From contig NZ_OBMQ01000005.1 of the NCBI RefSeq assembly GCF_900217795.1, forward strand, positions 124,001 through 188,000: a stretch of 64,000 bases of DNA, read 5' to 3'. The position numbers and the translations under genes are program-made. Positions within the stretch are counted from its first letter, which is position 1; each line of letters begins with the position of its first letter. The DNA comes from Ureibacillus xyleni. GTDB taxonomy: Bacteria; Bacillota; Bacilli; Bacillales_A; Planococcaceae. The notes under the pieces were generated by a model. That model made no database searches, was not told where the DNA came from, and saw nothing but the letters and a program-made list of their open reading frames with translations. Of the stretch, positions 34,547-45,411 are shown in pieces.

Positions 34547-35152
34547 ATGATTACAATAGACCCTCAGCAAAATAATAAGCGAGATAATTATAAATTGATG
34601 ATTGGATCCATTATTCCTCGACCTATCGCATTTGTCACAACACAATCAGAAGAAGGTGTACTGAATGGGGCACCCTTTAGTTATTTTAGTATCGTTTCAT
34701 CAAATCCACCTACAATTTCATTAGGGGTTCAACGGATTAAAGGGAAGATGAAAGACACTGCCCGTAATATTTACAATAACAAAGAGTTCGTTGTACATAT
34801 TGTTGATATTGAAAATTTATTAAAGGTAAACGAAACTGCAGCAACATTGCCACCAGAAGAAAGCGAGATTGAATTAGCAAAGTTGACACCGGTACTAAGT
34901 TCGAAAATAACTGTACCCGGCATTATGGAATCAAAAATTCGTATGGAGTGTAAGTTAGTACAAGCCATTCAACTTGGTGGAGAGTTGACGAATACCGATT
35001 TAATTATTGGGGAAGTAGTGCAATTTCATATTGATGAAACTATTTATAGTAATGGAAAGATTGATGCAAAAGGTTTAAGTGCAATTAGTCGTTTAGCAGG
35101 CTCCGATTACGCAACGATTGGAGATATCATTACAATAGAAAGGCCAAAATAA
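34547..35152 (+). CDS. Flavin reductase family (flavoredoxin-like) protein
   Basis: A 201-residue FMN-binding split-barrel protein. The signature is 'IGSIIPRPIAFVTTQSEEGVLNGAPFSYFSIVSSNPPTISLG' and 'KDTARNIYNNKEFVVHIVD' (IKGKMKDTARN). Family members reduce flavins with NAD(P)H or carry electrons; the partner is unknown. It is followed by a DUF4003 gene with an 83-nt gap and no clear terminator. Confidence 0.88.
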   Translation: MITIDPQQNNKRDNYKLMIGSIIPRPIAFVTTQSEEGVLNGAPFSYFSIVSSNPPTISLGVQRIKGKMKDTARNIYNNKEFVVHIVDIENLLKVNETAATLPPEESEIELAKLTPVLSSKITVPGIMESKIRMECKLVQAIQLGGELTNTDLIIGEVVQFHIDETIYSNGKIDAKGLSAISRLAGSDYATIGDIITIERPK

Positions 35153-35235
35153 CAAATGAACGATTGAGATGCTCTAGCTTCCATATGAAACTATTTTTTC
35201 AAATTGTTTCGTACAAAACTACAGAGGTGGACAAT

Positions 35236-36216
35236 ATGAACAATGAGCAATTTATAGAAGCATTTCAACAAAACTATAATCGTGTTTTTAACTATATGGG
35301 TGGAGGAGATATAAAACTATATATTTCTTTGGCATGTAAATATACATTGGCAATGAAACAATTTAGTGGTGTCCTTCTTCAAAAAGTTTGTGAACAGTTA
35401 GCGGAAGAAGGTAATGGTTCCTTTTCTATATCTGATTATTCCACCGCTAACTATCGTTTAGCAGCTCATATATTTTTGGAAGGAAATTTAAATAAAAATG
35501 TTTCTGACATCATGATAAATGACCAGTTCTTAAAAGAGGCTAGATTTAAGAAATCACCCTTTCGTGGGATAGGGGCACTATTTTTACAAGAAGATAAACA
35601 ACAGCATGCAGCAAGAGCCAAACAATTGTTTGTTGAAATGAATCGGAATCAAAGGATTTTAACATCGAATGGTGATATACCATATGTTGTCTTTTTAACG
35701 TCAAATAAGGATAACAATCCACTAGAACAGTCACAAACTATTTTTGAATATTATACTTCTTTAAGAAAACAGCAGTTTTCAATGGGTAATCATCTGCAAG
35801 CTTTGACACAAATAATGACGATGTATAGTTCTGATTATAATGAAATGTTATTGCAATATATTGTACAACTTAAAACAGAACTAGAAAAAAGGGGAATAAG
35901 GGTAAAGAAAATTCACTACCCATTCATCGGTGTTTTAGCTTTGGCAGCTACAAATGCTTCAAAACTCGACGATATTCTAAATCTACATAACCAATTGTTG
36001 AAACTCAAAGTATTTAAAACTGCGAAAAATTATGCGCTTATTGTGGCCATTCAAAAAATTATACAAGACACTATTGAAGTTCAGGAAGTGATTGAACTCT
36101 CTCCAATCAGTAATTTAACACAATTAGTTGATTTGCTTGATATAGCGGAAATACTCATCGAATTTAGTCGTTTATTACCAGGCGGAATCTCGGAAGTGGT
36201 GGATTTCTTTAACTAA
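35236..36216 (+). CDS. DUF4003 family protein
   Basis: A 326-residue helical protein from ATG 35236 (AGAGGTGG site); an earlier in-frame start at 35164 has no ribosome site. It matches the DUF4003 type of Bacillales: 'FIEAFQQNYNRVFNYMGGGDIKLYISLACKY' at the start, and 'RAKQLFVEMNRNQRILTSNGDIPYVVFL' in the middle. The function is unknown. It lies between a flavin reductase and an aldehyde dehydrogenase, with no clear functional link. Confidence 0.65.
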   Translation: MNNEQFIEAFQQNYNRVFNYMGGGDIKLYISLACKYTLAMKQFSGVLLQKVCEQLAEEGNGSFSISDYSTANYRLAAHIFLEGNLNKNVSDIMINDQFLKEARFKKSPFRGIGALFLQEDKQQHAARAKQLFVEMNRNQRILTSNGDIPYVVFLTSNKDNNPLEQSQTIFEYYTSLRKQQFSMGNHLQALTQIMTMYSSDYNEMLLQYIVQLKTELEKRGIRVKKIHYPFIGVLALAATNASKLDDILNLHNQLLKLKVFKTAKNYALIVAIQKIIQDTIEVQEVIELSPISNLTQLVDLLDIAEILIEFSRLLPGGISEVVDFFN

Positions 36217-36233
36217 CAGAGGGTCCCGAAATT

Positions 36234-36260
36234 TTGAATTATCTATTTCCCTAGTATAAT
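36234..36260 (+). promoter_or_regulatory. Sigma-A promoter of the second aldehyde dehydrogenase gene
   Basis: A perfect TATAAT at 36255-36260 has TTGAAT 15 bp upstream (36234-36239); the spacing is slightly short. The start codon lies 19 nt downstream. Confidence 0.5.
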
Positions 36261-36278
36261 AAACAAGAGGTGATTTCA

Positions 36279-37706
36279 ATGGAAGTGAAAAAACTTTGGA
36301 TTGATGGACAATGGGTAGAAGCAAAAAATTGCTACTCATTAACTTCACCCTATTCAGGGGAAGAGATAGCAAAAGTAGCAAGGGCTTCTGTTCAAGATGT
36401 AGAGAGGGCGATTGTAGGGGCACATGCGACTTTTCAATCTTTTAAGAAGACAACATCCTATGAGCGGGCAGAAATATTATATAAAGTAGTCGAGCTAATT
36501 CGTAATCGAAAAGAAGAGTTCGCAAAAATTTTAGCAATGGAAGCAGGTAAACCACTTTCGGTTGGGATGATGGAAATTGATAGAACAATCGCCACATACC
36601 AATTCTCTGCAGAAGCTGCAAAACAATCAATGGGTGAAACGGTACCAATGGATGCGGCACCTGGTACAAAAGACCGGATAGGTTATACAAAACGAGTTCC
36701 GATTGGTGTTGTATCGGCTATCACACCATTTAATTTTCCGTTTAACTTAGTAGCACACAAACTTGGACCAGCATTTGCGGTCGGTAATACAGTAGTATTA
36801 AAACCTGCCACACAAACTCCATTAAGTGCACTTGTTTTAGCAGAGGTATTTAAAGAAGCTGGTTTACCAGATGGTGCGCTTCAAATTGTAACAGGCTCTG
36901 GAAGTGAATTAAGCGATATTTTAGTTACACATCCTTTAGTGAAAAAAGTAACGTTCACGGGAAGTGGGGCAGTTGGTCTTAAATTAAAAGAAAAAGTAGG
37001 TTTGCGGAAAATTACGTTAGAACTTGGATCAAATGCTGCGGTGATTGTTGAGCCAAGTACGCCTATTGAAAAAGTGATATCTCGTTGTGTTACAGGAGCA
37101 TTTGGATATGCTGGGCAAGTATGTATTTCGTTGCAACGGGTATATGTTCATGAGTCAATTTTTGAACAATTCACAACTGCATTTGTAGAAGAGACAAAGA
37201 AATTAAAATTGGGAGATCCATTAGATGCAACAACGGATGTGAGTGCAATGATTCATCCAAGAGAAGTAGAACGAATTAAACAATGGATAGAAGAAGCAAA
37301 ACATCAAGGGGCTGTTGTGGCAACGGGGGCTGAATTTACAAAAAGAACTATGACCCCAACTGTTATGACAAATGTTTCACCAGATATGAAAATTGTTTGT
37401 CAGGAAACATTTGCGCCGATTGTATCCATCGTGCCTTACAAAAACTTAGAAGAAGCAATCTCTTATGTAAACTCATCTGACTTAGGGTTAAATGCAGGAA
37501 TTTATACAAATGTCTTAACCGATGCAATGAGAGCAGCTGATGAAATAGAAGCTGGGGCTGTAGTAATAAATGATGTCCCTACATTCCGTGTGGATAACAT
37601 GCCTTATGGTGGCGTGAAAAATAGTGGATATGGTCGTGAAGGTATTAAATATGCGATTGAAGAAATGACCGATTTAAAATTCATTACGATAAAAACAACT
37701 TTCTAA
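36279..37706 (+). CDS. Aldehyde dehydrogenase family protein (GAPN/lactaldehyde dehydrogenase-like)
   Basis: A 475-residue enzyme from ATG 36279 (AGAGGTGAT site). The catalytic Cys is in 'GAFGYAGQVCISLQRVYVH', the Glu in 'ITLELGSNAAVIVE', and the cofactor site is 'VTFTGSGAVG'. The LELGSNAA form (S instead of GK) separates it from the AldB-type enzyme at 31651 and is seen in non-phosphorylating glyceraldehyde-3-phosphate, lactaldehyde and sulfoacetaldehyde dehydrogenase branches. The substrate cannot be chosen from sequence alone. A thioesterase gene follows. Confidence 0.88.
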   Translation: MEVKKLWIDGQWVEAKNCYSLTSPYSGEEIAKVARASVQDVERAIVGAHATFQSFKKTTSYERAEILYKVVELIRNRKEEFAKILAMEAGKPLSVGMMEIDRTIATYQFSAEAAKQSMGETVPMDAAPGTKDRIGYTKRVPIGVVSAITPFNFPFNLVAHKLGPAFAVGNTVVLKPATQTPLSALVLAEVFKEAGLPDGALQIVTGSGSELSDILVTHPLVKKVTFTGSGAVGLKLKEKVGLRKITLELGSNAAVIVEPSTPIEKVISRCVTGAFGYAGQVCISLQRVYVHESIFEQFTTAFVEETKKLKLGDPLDATTDVSAMIHPREVERIKQWIEEAKHQGAVVATGAEFTKRTMTPTVMTNVSPDMKIVCQETFAPIVSIVPYKNLEEAISYVNSSDLGLNAGIYTNVLTDAMRAADEIEAGAVVINDVPTFRVDNMPYGGVKNSGYGREGIKYAIEEMTDLKFITIKTTF

Positions 37707-37746
37707 ATTACTAGCAGAACTGATTAAAAAAATGGAGGTTCTACGA

Positions 37747-38256
37747 ATGGGCAATGCATACCCAATGAGTAATTCACGTTCTTACCAAACGCATTTAGTT
37801 TTACCACCTGATACAAATCATCATGGTTCAATTTTTGGAGGGAAGGTTTTAGCTTATATTGATGAGATTGCTGCTATTACTGCAATGAAGCATGCAAGAT
37901 CTGAAGTAGTTACGGCGTCAATCGATTCTGTAGATTTTGTTTCACCTGCCTATGTTGGAGATATTTTAGAATTAGAATCGATGGTGACTTCTACAGGTCG
38001 GACATCCATTGAAGTATATGTACGGGTTATGACTCGAAGCATACGTACAAGTGAGAAAAAGTTAACAACAGAATCTTTTGTAACGATGGTTGCAATCGGT
38101 GAGGATGGAAAACCAATACCAGTACCAGGCGTATTTCCAGAAGAGGAATGGGAAAGGAAACTTTTTGAAACAGGTGGTGCTAGGCAAAAGCTACGCAAGG
38201 CAAAACGTGAAAATACAAAGGAACGTCGAAAGTTGCTAGATCCTGAAAAAGAATAA
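37747..38256 (+). CDS. Acyl-CoA thioesterase, hotdog fold (YkhA-like)
   Basis: A 169-residue hotdog-fold hydrolase from ATG 37747 (TGGAGG site). The active-site loop 'LPPDTNHHGSIFGGKVLAYIDEIAAITAMKHA' matches the YciA/YkhA acyl-CoA thioesterases, which hydrolyse a broad range of acyl-CoAs. The C-terminal tail (about 30 residues) is highly charged. It is 40 nt behind the aldehyde dehydrogenase gene and may be co-transcribed. Confidence 0.88.
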   Translation: MGNAYPMSNSRSYQTHLVLPPDTNHHGSIFGGKVLAYIDEIAAITAMKHARSEVVTASIDSVDFVSPAYVGDILELESMVTSTGRTSIEVYVRVMTRSIRTSEKKLTTESFVTMVAIGEDGKPIPVPGVFPEEEWERKLFETGGARQKLRKAKRENTKERRKLLDPEKE

Positions 38257-38260
38257 AATG

Positions 38261-38298
38261 AAAAGGCAGAATGGTCTCAAACCAATCTGCCCTTTTTA
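38261..38298 (+). terminator. Bidirectional terminator between thioesterase and hemAT genes
   Basis: GGCAGAATGGT (38265-38275) pairs with ACCAATCTGCC (38281-38291) with one mismatch, flanked by A4 and T5. Confidence 0.85.
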
Positions 38299-38301
38299 AT
38301 A

Positions 38302-39615
38302 TCAATCTTGTAATTCTTGCACAACATTTAGTAATGAATCAGATGACGAGGATACTAATGTAGCACTTGCTGTTAATTCATTAATTAAGTTTGATATTTC
38401 ATTAACATCTTTTGAGGTATTTGTATATTGTTCTTTGATACCTGATACTGCTTTTGCAATGGAATTAAAGGATTCCTCTAAACTTTTTTGTGTTTGAACG
38501 CTTTTTTGAACTTGTTCATCGACATTATTAACGGATGACGTCATATTTTCGATGTTGTTTTCTGTTTCACGAATTAGGTGAGATACGTTTTGCACTGCGT
38601 TTTTCGTTTCCTCCGCAAGTTTCCGTACTTCTTCAGCAACTACTGCAAAGCCTTTCCCATGTTCTCCAGCACGCGCTGCTTCAATAGACGCATTAAGTGC
38701 AAGAAGGTTTGTCTGATCTGCAATCCCAGTTACTAAGCCAACAATTTCACTAATTTTTTGTGACGACACACGCAAACTCGACATGGATTTTTCTAATAAG
38801 TTAACGCTATCTAAAATGACATTCATTAAGTTAGTTTGTGTTTCTAAATGGTTTTTGCCAAGATTTGATTTGTCCTCTGTATCTGCCACGAAATCCAATC
38901 CTTGTTTTGTTGCTGATGAAATGTTTTCAGACTGGTGAGAAATGACATATAATGATGCAGTTGTTTCCTGACTAATTGCATTTAACTCTTCAGCAGTATT
39001 ACGAATCGTTGCTACTAGATCTAATTTAACTTGTAAATCTTCCATACGAATTCGTTGTTGCTCGGCTTCGTAAGCTTGGATAACAAGTTGTTGTTCAAAA
39101 TTAATAACTTTTGAAAAAGCATTTATAGCCTTGCATGCATCTTGCTTCGAAATGTCCAGCTCATTGACAAAATTAATGAATGTAGTCATTAATGATTGAA
39201 ATGAACTTAAATACATATTGGATTCAAGTCCGATTCGAACATGGGCAGCTGCAATTGCTTTACGTTCTTCTATGTATGAGTCATTAATTTTACTTTCAAA
39301 TATGTCAGACAGATGTTTAGATAACGTTATTTTTAAACGATCTATTTGTGAATGGCGATTGATTATATCCAGTAAATTACTACTTAGAGAGATGGCGTCA
39401 TAAAACTGATTTACCATGGTTGGGATAAACTCCCCTGAGAGCGGTTGCAATTGTTTTAATATGGCTAGATCTTCTTTTCGTAACTGGATAAGTTCAATCT
39501 GTTTCAGTAAGTCTGGGTAATTTGAAAGGTCAAGCTTCACATCATTTAAGTATTTATCGACTTGGAAAAAGTTCGTTACTTGTTGTTTTTGCGCTTTGCT
39601 CTTGAAAATAACCAT
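38302..39615 (-). CDS. hemAT: Heme-based aerotaxis transducer HemAT
   Basis: A 437-residue soluble chemoreceptor from ATG 39615 (GGAGA site). Residues about 15-185 are a globin-coupled sensor domain with proximal His H125 in '[17 protein letters not shown]'. The C-terminal half is a methyl-accepting signalling domain with the hairpin tip '[40 protein letters not shown]' (shown whole only as a family hallmark). It has no membrane segment, as in HemAT of B. subtilis, which senses oxygen and signals to CheA. The numbering of the heme His is close to H123 of that protein. Confidence 0.93.
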   Translation of the reverse strand: MVIFKSKAQKQQVTNFFQVDKYLNDVKLDLSNYPDLLKQIELIQLRKEDLAILKQLQPLSGEFIPTMVNQFYDAISLSSNLLDIINRHSQIDRLKITLSKHLSDIFESKINDSYIEERKAIAAAHVRIGLESNMYLSSFQSLMTTFINFVNELDISKQDACKAINAFSKVINFEQQLVIQAYEAEQQRIRMEDLQVKLDLVATIRNTAEELNAISQETTASLYVISHQSENISSATKQGLDFVADTEDKSNLGKNHLETQTNLMNVILDSVNLLEKSMSSLRVSSQKISEIVGLVTGIADQTNLLALNASIEAARAGEHGKGFAVVAEEVRKLAEETKNAVQNVSHLIRETENNIENMTSSVNNVDEQVQKSVQTQKSLEESFNSIAKAVSGIKEQYTNTSKDVNEISNLINELTASATLVSSSSDSLLNVVQELQD

Positions 39616-39860
39616 AGTATTCTCCATTCTATCTATATATTTTATAAACTCTAGTTTTAATTTGTTCTATATTACAACAATTCTACTACAAATTTCCACA
39701 TAATGGGCAATATTCCTTTGTTATTTATGACTTTTTCTACATTATGTAAGTACTCCCGTAATGCTTAATTTGTAATTTTTTAATTTCCCATGTAAAATTA
39801 CGAGTAGTTTATACAATTCTGTTCTAATTGAAATACTATACATAGTAAAGGAAGAGTTAG

Positions 39861-40091
39861 ATGGAGAAACGACGTCTTAAATTTATCATTCCGACGATGG
39901 TGATTGTTGCGGTTACTGCTATATTTATGTTAGGTAAATACTATGCTGATGTGCCGTCGAATCATAAGGTTTTAATTGTTATTAGTGCGACTCTTTTATC
40001 AGGGGTTTTAGCGCATGGGTTATTTCCGCATGATGATGAAGAAGTGCCAGATCCAAAGCCTACGAATAATATCAATAAAAAAGGAAAATAA
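39861..40091 (+). CDS. Small two-helix membrane protein of unknown function
   Basis: A 76-residue protein with two hydrophobic segments (about 8-26 and 37-53) and a charged tail (HDDEEVPDPKP). I do not recognise a family. The start has an AAAGGAAGAG site. A weak hairpin with seven T (40097-40127) follows. Confidence 0.55.
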   Translation: MEKRRLKFIIPTMVIVAVTAIFMLGKYYADVPSNHKVLIVISATLLSGVLAHGLFPHDDEEVPDPKPTNNINKKGK

Positions 40092-40198
40092 ATTTTTAGA
40101 GCATGGAGATGTCTGTGCTTTTTTTATTAATTAATGAAACTTAAGTAGAAATGAACCGTATATGTATTATACAAAACGCAACGAAGGGCTGAAGTGTT

Positions 40199-40504
40199 AT
40201 GGATAATAAGTGGGCCAAAGTAATCGTACATGCAAGTGCATTTTTTGCTCCAGTGTTAGTTCCGATTTTATTTTTCTTGTTAAGTTCTGAGGAAGAGGTA
40301 AAACGTGTTTCCATTCAAGCGTTACTATTCCAAGGTGTGATGTGGGTGTTAATCTTTGTTTCTTCATTATTAAGCTTTGTACTAGTTGGAATACCATTTT
40401 TAATAATCTTTGCAATTATGACAATTATTGTTCCAATCATTGGGATAGTGAATGCTCTCAATGACACAAATTGGAATTACCCTATAGTTGGTCGCTGGGT
40501 ATAA
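40199..40504 (+). CDS. DUF4870 domain membrane protein
   Basis: A 101-residue protein with three hydrophobic segments. 'HASAFFAPVLVPILFFLLSSEEEVKRVSIQALLFQ' followed by 'VPIIGIVNALNDTNWNYPIVGRW' is the DUF4870 pattern (Tic20-like). The function is unknown. It is a single gene. Confidence 0.8.
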   Translation: MDNKWAKVIVHASAFFAPVLVPILFFLLSSEEEVKRVSIQALLFQGVMWVLIFVSSLLSFVLVGIPFLIIFAIMTIIVPIIGIVNALNDTNWNYPIVGRWV

Positions 40505-40560
40505 GTTTTTTGGTAAATCATAACAAATATAGGTTATTTACATTAAAATAAGGGAATACT

Positions 40561-40602
40561 ACATCGACATAGCCGGTTTATAGGGCATGTCGATTTTTTT
40601 TA
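40561..40602 (+). terminator. Terminator upstream of the ctsR operon
   Basis: ATCGACAT (40563-40570) pairs with ATGTCGAT (40587-40594), followed by TTTTTTT. Confidence 0.85.
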
Positions 40603-40679
40603 TCCTCACCTAAATACATAAATGATGGAAACGGAACTGCAAAGGCATTATAAATAAAAAATTAAATCAGGCGTTTTAA

Positions 40680-40727
40680 TTGCAATTTAATTTCCCTATT
40701 TATATAATAAAGTCAAAGATAGTCAAA
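40680..40727 (+). promoter_or_regulatory. Sigma-A promoter and CtsR operator of the clpC operon
   Basis: TTGCAA (40680-40685), 17 bp, TATAAT (40703-40708), then directly AGTCAAA-GAT-AGTCAAA (40711-40727), a perfect fit to the CtsR heptad repeat RGTCAAA-NAN-RGTCAAA. The operator covers the transcription start, so CtsR represses its own operon until heat or other stress removes it. Confidence 0.92.
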
Positions 40728-40756
40728 GTCAGTATTAAGTGAGGTGAGGTATAAAA

Positions 40757-41221
40757 ATGAGAAATATATCTGACATCATTGAAGGGTATTTAAAGCAAGT
40801 TATAGAATTAGGTGGTCAAGGACTTATTGAGATAAAACGAAGTGAATTGGCAGATAAGTTTCAATGTGTACCTTCACAAATAAATTATGTCATTAATACA
40901 AGATTTACGGCTGAGAGAGGTTATTTAGTTGAAAGTAAACGTGGAGGCGGTGGCTATATTCGAATATTACGTGTAAAAACGAATTCGAAAATCGATTTAC
41001 TTGAAGATATGATAAGTCAAATTGAAAAAGGTGCAACTCAATCAATGGCTGAAGACATAATTTATCGGCTAATTGATGAAGAAGTGATCACGAAGCGAGA
41101 AGCTAAACTCATGTTAGCCGCTGTCGATAGATCTACACTTAGATTGCATTTGCCTGCTAGAGATGAACTTAGATCGTATATTCTAAGGTCCATGTTAACG
41201 ACTTTAAAATATGACAAATAG
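40757..41221 (+). CDS. ctsR: Class III stress gene repressor CtsR
   Basis: A 154-residue repressor with an N-terminal winged helix-turn-helix and the glycine-rich thermosensing wing 'ESKRGGGGYIRI'. The C-terminal domain 'LMLAAVDRSTLRLHLPARDELRSYILRSML' is the McsB-controlled part. It represses clp and ctsR operons and is inactivated by heat and marked for ClpCP degradation with the help of McsA/McsB. It is the first gene of the operon, under the CtsR box described above. The ribosome site is GAGGTGAGG. Confidence 0.97.
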   Translation: MRNISDIIEGYLKQVIELGGQGLIEIKRSELADKFQCVPSQINYVINTRFTAERGYLVESKRGGGGYIRILRVKTNSKIDLLEDMISQIEKGATQSMAEDIIYRLIDEEVITKREAKLMLAAVDRSTLRLHLPARDELRSYILRSMLTTLKYDK

Positions 41222-41281
41222 AGTTCTATCCGACTCATTGAGTTTAAAAAACAATATAATCTTAAAAAGAGGTGATTGGTC

Positions 41282-41833
41282 ATGATTTGTGAACACTGTC
41301 AAGAACGTCAGGCATCAGTCACGGTAACACAAGTAATAAATGGCCAAAAAAGTGAACGACATTATTGTGAAGTATGTGCAAAACAATTTCACCCCTTCAA
41401 TATCGACTTTCATAAGGAAGAGCAAATTCCAATCCATCAACTAGTGGCTAATTTATTTGGGTTACCTGTTTGGAACAATACCCAAGAAAAAACTCAAACG
41501 ACAACTCAGAAGGCAACCCAATGTCCTAAATGTGGCTTTACTTTCCGTCACTTTCTGAATGAGGGTAAACTTGGTTGTCCACAATGTTATGAAACCTTTA
41601 GCAAACAACTCCCACAAGTACTAACTAAAATTCAAGCAGGAACAACACATAGCGGAAAAGCGCCTGGGAAACCATCAAAGGATCACACTTGGGTAAAAAA
41701 GCAAATTGAAACCATTCGTGAGCAATTACAAATAGCTATTATGGAAGAACGATTTGAAGATGCTGCAAAGCTGCGTGACGAAATAAAAGAATTAGAACGA
41801 AAGCTTGAACATGGGGGTGCGGATACACCATGA
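41282..41833 (+). CDS. mcsA: McsA, activator of protein arginine kinase McsB
   Basis: A 183-residue protein from ATG 41282 (AGAGGTGATTGG site); the longer frame from 41276 uses a TTG inside the spacer. It has two zinc-binding units: C3/C6/C29/C32 and a second pair CPKC...CPQC (about residues 81-102), and a C-terminal UVR motif 'MEERFEDAAKLRDEIKELERKL'. It binds and activates McsB and links it to ClpC. It overlaps mcsB by 4 nt. Confidence 0.95.
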   Translation: MICEHCQERQASVTVTQVINGQKSERHYCEVCAKQFHPFNIDFHKEEQIPIHQLVANLFGLPVWNNTQEKTQTTTQKATQCPKCGFTFRHFLNEGKLGCPQCYETFSKQLPQVLTKIQAGTTHSGKAPGKPSKDHTWVKKQIETIREQLQIAIMEERFEDAAKLRDEIKELERKLEHGGADTP

Positions 41834-42930
41834 ATCTTGAACATTTTCTAAAAAGTGAGGCGCCAGGATGGATGGATGGTAAAGGTCTTGATGCAGATAT
41901 TGTATTAAGTACACGCATTCGATTAGCCCGTAACTTAGAAAGCTATCGATTCCCTTTAAGTTTTTCAGAACAAGAGGCAAAACAAGTAGATGAAGTGGTA
42001 ACACAGGCACTATTAAACATAAATAAAGATAAGCGGATTTTTTCGCATTTTACAATACAAGAAATGCCCGCATTACAACGACAAGTATTGGTAGAAAAAC
42101 ATTTGATTAGCCCATTACTCGCAAAGAAAGAAAAACATGCTTCAGTTTTATTATCTGAAGATGAAACAATGAGTGTAATGGTCAATGAAGAAGATCATTT
42201 ACGTATTCAATGTTTACTACCAGGGCTTCAACTTTCAGAAACTTATGCTTTAGCAAATCAACTCGATAGTCAATTAGAAAGACATTTGCCATATGCTTTT
42301 AATGAAAGCTTTGGTTACTTAACAAGTTGCCCTACTAATGTAGGAACAGGTCTTCGTGCTTCAGTTATGATGCATTTACCGGCTCTTACATTGTCAAAAC
42401 AAATTAAAGCGGTGACGCAAATGTTAGCTCGCTTTGGAATGGTTGTAAGAGGAATTTATGGTGAGGGAAGCGAAAATTTGGGTAATATTTACCAAATTTC
42501 GAATCAGGTTACGTTAGGAAAATCCGAAGAAGAGATCATTGAGGACTTACAAAATGTTGTCGTTCAAATCATTCAAAATGAAAGAGGAGCAAGACAATCT
42601 TTACAAAAAAATTCTCGGATTGTATTAGAAGATCGTTTCAACCGCTCACTAGGAACACTACGATATGCGCGGGTTATGACGAGTGAAGAAGCGGCAGCTA
42701 GTTTATCGAATGTTCGACTTGGCGTTGATTTGGGCATCATTAAAGATGTGCCATTGAATATATTAAATGAGTGCATGATTTTAATTCAACCAGGTTTTGT
42801 ACAACAGTATGCAGGTACAACTTTACAACCAACTGAGCGCGACATCTTTAGAGCAAAATTATTACGCGAAAAACTCAATGTAAATAGTCAAAACTCATTG
42901 GAAAAAGGAGAGGAAAGATATGATGTTTAA
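41830..42930 (+). CDS. mcsB: Protein arginine kinase McsB
   Basis: A 366-residue phosphagen-kinase-fold enzyme. ATP-site arginines are in '[16 protein letters not shown]' and in '[21 protein letters not shown]', and the conserved '[17 protein letters not shown]' loop is present. It phosphorylates arginines on CtsR and on misfolded proteins, tagging them for ClpCP. It starts within mcsA (ATGA) and ends inside the clpC start region, so the operon is tightly coupled. Confidence 0.96.
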   Translation: MNLEHFLKSEAPGWMDGKGLDADIVLSTRIRLARNLESYRFPLSFSEQEAKQVDEVVTQALLNINKDKRIFSHFTIQEMPALQRQVLVEKHLISPLLAKKEKHASVLLSEDETMSVMVNEEDHLRIQCLLPGLQLSETYALANQLDSQLERHLPYAFNESFGYLTSCPTNVGTGLRASVMMHLPALTLSKQIKAVTQMLARFGMVVRGIYGEGSENLGNIYQISNQVTLGKSEEEIIEDLQNVVVQIIQNERGARQSLQKNSRIVLEDRFNRSLGTLRYARVMTSEEAAASLSNVRLGVDLGIIKDVPLNILNECMILIQPGFVQQYAGTTLQPTERDIFRAKLLREKLNVNSQNSLEKGEERYDV

Positions 42931-45361
42931 CCGATTTACACAACGAGCACAAAAAGTGTTGCAACTAGCACAAGAAGAAGCAATTCGTTGGAAACACGAA
43001 TCTATTGGTACAGAGCATATTTTGCTTGGTTTAATTCGTGAAGGTGGAGGCATTGCTGCAAAGGCGTTAGAAGCGATTGATGTAAGCCCACAAATTATTG
43101 AATCCGGAATAGAAGAACTAGTTGGTAAAGGACAAAAAGATGTAGGGCCAATCGTGCATTATACACCAAGAGCTAAAAAAGTAATTGAATTGTCAGTAGA
43201 TGAATCGAGAAAACTTGGTCATGCATATATCGGTACAGAACATATTTTACTTGCCCTAATCCGTGAAGGGGAAGGTGTAGCAGCTCGTGTATTAGCAAAT
43301 GCGGGAGTCAGCCTAAATAAAGCTCGTCAACAAGTGTTGTTATTATTGGGTAATAACGATGCTGCTCAAAGTTCAGCAAATCCAACACAATCGGTTAATA
43401 CACCAACTTTAGATGGATTAGCTCGTGATTTAACTGCAATTGCTCGCGAAGGTTCTCTTGACCCAGTAATTGGTCGTAGTAAAGAAATCACACGAGTTAT
43501 TGAAGTGTTATCTCGTCGTACGAAAAACAACCCTGTGTTAATCGGTGAACCAGGTGTTGGTAAAACTGCGATTGCAGAAGGATTAGCTCAACAAATTGTA
43601 AACAATGAAGTACCTGAAACATTACGTGACAAACGCGTTATGACTTTAGATATGGGTACAGTTGTTGCAGGTACAAAATACCGTGGTGAGTTTGAGGACC
43701 GTCTGAAAAAAGTAATGGATGAAATTCGTCAAGCAGGGAACGTTATTCTGTTTATTGACGAGCTTCACACATTAATTGGTGCTGGTGGTGCAGAAGGTGC
43801 AATCGATGCATCGAACATTTTAAAACCATCATTAGCTCGCGGTGAATTACAATGTATTGGTGCGACTACTCTCGATGAATATCGCAAATACATTGAAAAA
43901 GATGCTGCCTTAGAGCGTCGTTTCCAACCAATTCAAGTAGATGAGCCGACTGTAGAAGAAACTATCCAAATTATCAATGGTTTACGTGATCGTTATGAAG
44001 CACATCACCGAGTAAAAATTACAGATGAAGCAGTAGAAGCAGCGGCTAAATTATCAGACCGTTACATTTCAGACCGCTTCTTACCAGATAAAGCAATTGA
44101 CTTAATTGACGAGGCTGGTTCAAAAGTACGTTTACGCTCATTCACTGTTCCACCAAACTTAAAAGCGTTAGAAGATAAATTAGAAGGTGTTCGTTCTGAG
44201 AAAAACGCTGCTGTATCTTCTCAAGAATTTGAAAAAGCAGCAGCATTACGTGATACAGAGCAAAAAATTAAAGACGAACTAGAACAAACAAAGAAAACTT
44301 GGAAAGAAAAACAAGGTAAAGAAGAATCGAAAGTGACAGTGGATGATATTGCACAAGTTGTTGCAATGTGGACTGGAATTCCAGTTTCAAAAATCGCCCA
44401 AGAAGAATCAGCAAAACTTCTTAACCTTGAGGAAGAATTGCATAAACGAGTGGTTGGTCAAGGTGAAGCAGTAGAAGCAATTTCTCGAGCAATTCGCCGC
44501 GCTCGTGCAGGCTTAAAAGATCCAAAACGCCCAATTGGTTCATTCATCTTCCTTGGTCCTACTGGTGTAGGTAAAACTGAGCTAGCTCGTGCTCTTGCCG
44601 AAGTTATGTTTGGCGATGAGGATGCGATGATTCGTATCGACATGTCAGAATATATGGAGAAACATTCGACTTCTCGCTTAGTGGGTTCACCTCCAGGATA
44701 TGTTGGATTTGATGAAGGTGGTCAATTAACAGAGAAAGTTCGTCGCAAGCCATATTCTGTTGTGTTATTTGATGAAATTGAAAAAGCGCACCCAGATGTA
44801 TTCAACATTTTACTTCAAGTGTTGGATGACGGACGTTTAACAGACTCAAAAGGTCGAAAAGTAGACTTCCGTAATACAGTTGTGATTATGACATCTAACG
44901 TTGGTGCAGATGCATTGAAATATCGTAAGAGCCTTGGTTTTGGTACTGGCGATACTACGAGCAAATATAAAGATATGAAAGGAACAATGCTAGAAGAATT
45001 GAAAAAAGCATTCCGTCCTGAATTCTTAAACCGTATTGACGACATGATTGTATTCCACTCACTTGAAAAAGACGAGTTAAAACAAATCATCTCATTAATG
45101 GCTAACTCTTTAACAACTCGCTTAAAAGAAAATAATATCGAGTTAGAATTAACAGATGCAGCTTTAGAGAAAATCTCAGAAGAAGGGTACGATCCTCAAT
45201 ACGGAGCACGTCCATTACGCCGTGCATTACAGAAACATGTGGAAGACCGTTTATCTGAGGAGCTACTAAAAGGAACTGTCTCTCCAGGAGGTCAAGTAGT
45301 ATTTGATTACGTTGATGGTGAGTTCGTAGTTAATGCGAAGAATACAGTAGGCTCTAAATAA
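42920..45361 (+). CDS. clpC: AAA+ unfoldase ClpC
   Basis: An 813-residue HSP100 protein: an N-domain with two Clp repeats (residues 1-145), AAA-1 with Walker [10 protein letters not shown] (about 210) and Walker [10 protein letters not shown], a middle coiled-coil with UVR motif ([16 protein letters not shown], about 430), and AAA-2 with Walker [10 protein letters not shown] (about 550). A LGF tripeptide near residue 675 is in the position of the ClpP-binding loop. It works with ClpP to degrade McsB-marked proteins. An ATG 3 nt downstream is an equal start candidate. Confidence 0.97.
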   Translation: MMFNRFTQRAQKVLQLAQEEAIRWKHESIGTEHILLGLIREGGGIAAKALEAIDVSPQIIESGIEELVGKGQKDVGPIVHYTPRAKKVIELSVDESRKLGHAYIGTEHILLALIREGEGVAARVLANAGVSLNKARQQVLLLLGNNDAAQSSANPTQSVNTPTLDGLARDLTAIAREGSLDPVIGRSKEITRVIEVLSRRTKNNPVLIGEPGVGKTAIAEGLAQQIVNNEVPETLRDKRVMTLDMGTVVAGTKYRGEFEDRLKKVMDEIRQAGNVILFIDELHTLIGAGGAEGAIDASNILKPSLARGELQCIGATTLDEYRKYIEKDAALERRFQPIQVDEPTVEETIQIINGLRDRYEAHHRVKITDEAVEAAAKLSDRYISDRFLPDKAIDLIDEAGSKVRLRSFTVPPNLKALEDKLEGVRSEKNAAVSSQEFEKAAALRDTEQKIKDELEQTKKTWKEKQGKEESKVTVDDIAQVVAMWTGIPVSKIAQEESAKLLNLEEELHKRVVGQGEAVEAISRAIRRARAGLKDPKRPIGSFIFLGPTGVGKTELARALAEVMFGDEDAMIRIDMSEYMEKHSTSRLVGSPPGYVGFDEGGQLTEKVRRKPYSVVLFDEIEKAHPDVFNILLQVLDDGRLTDSKGRKVDFRNTVVIMTSNVGADALKYRKSLGFGTGDTTSKYKDMKGTMLEELKKAFRPEFLNRIDDMIVFHSLEKDELKQIISLMANSLTTRLKENNIELELTDAALEKISEEGYDPQYGARPLRRALQKHVEDRLSEELLKGTVSPGGQVVFDYVDGEFVVNAKNTVGSK

Positions 45362-45411
45362 CAAAAAGCCCCAGCGTTCGGCATAGAATACTGTCCGAAG
45401 CCGTCGAAAAA

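Noticed and set aside
35164-35235. N-terminal extension of the DUF4003 protein
   Set aside because: No ribosome site before 35164, whereas AGAGGTGG precedes the ATG at 35236.
42920-45361. clpC as the recycling ATPase (ClpV) of the injection system
   Set aside because: It lies in the CtsR-controlled operon with mcsAB and has the standard ClpC domains including UVR and the ClpP loop; it is the housekeeping unfoldase.
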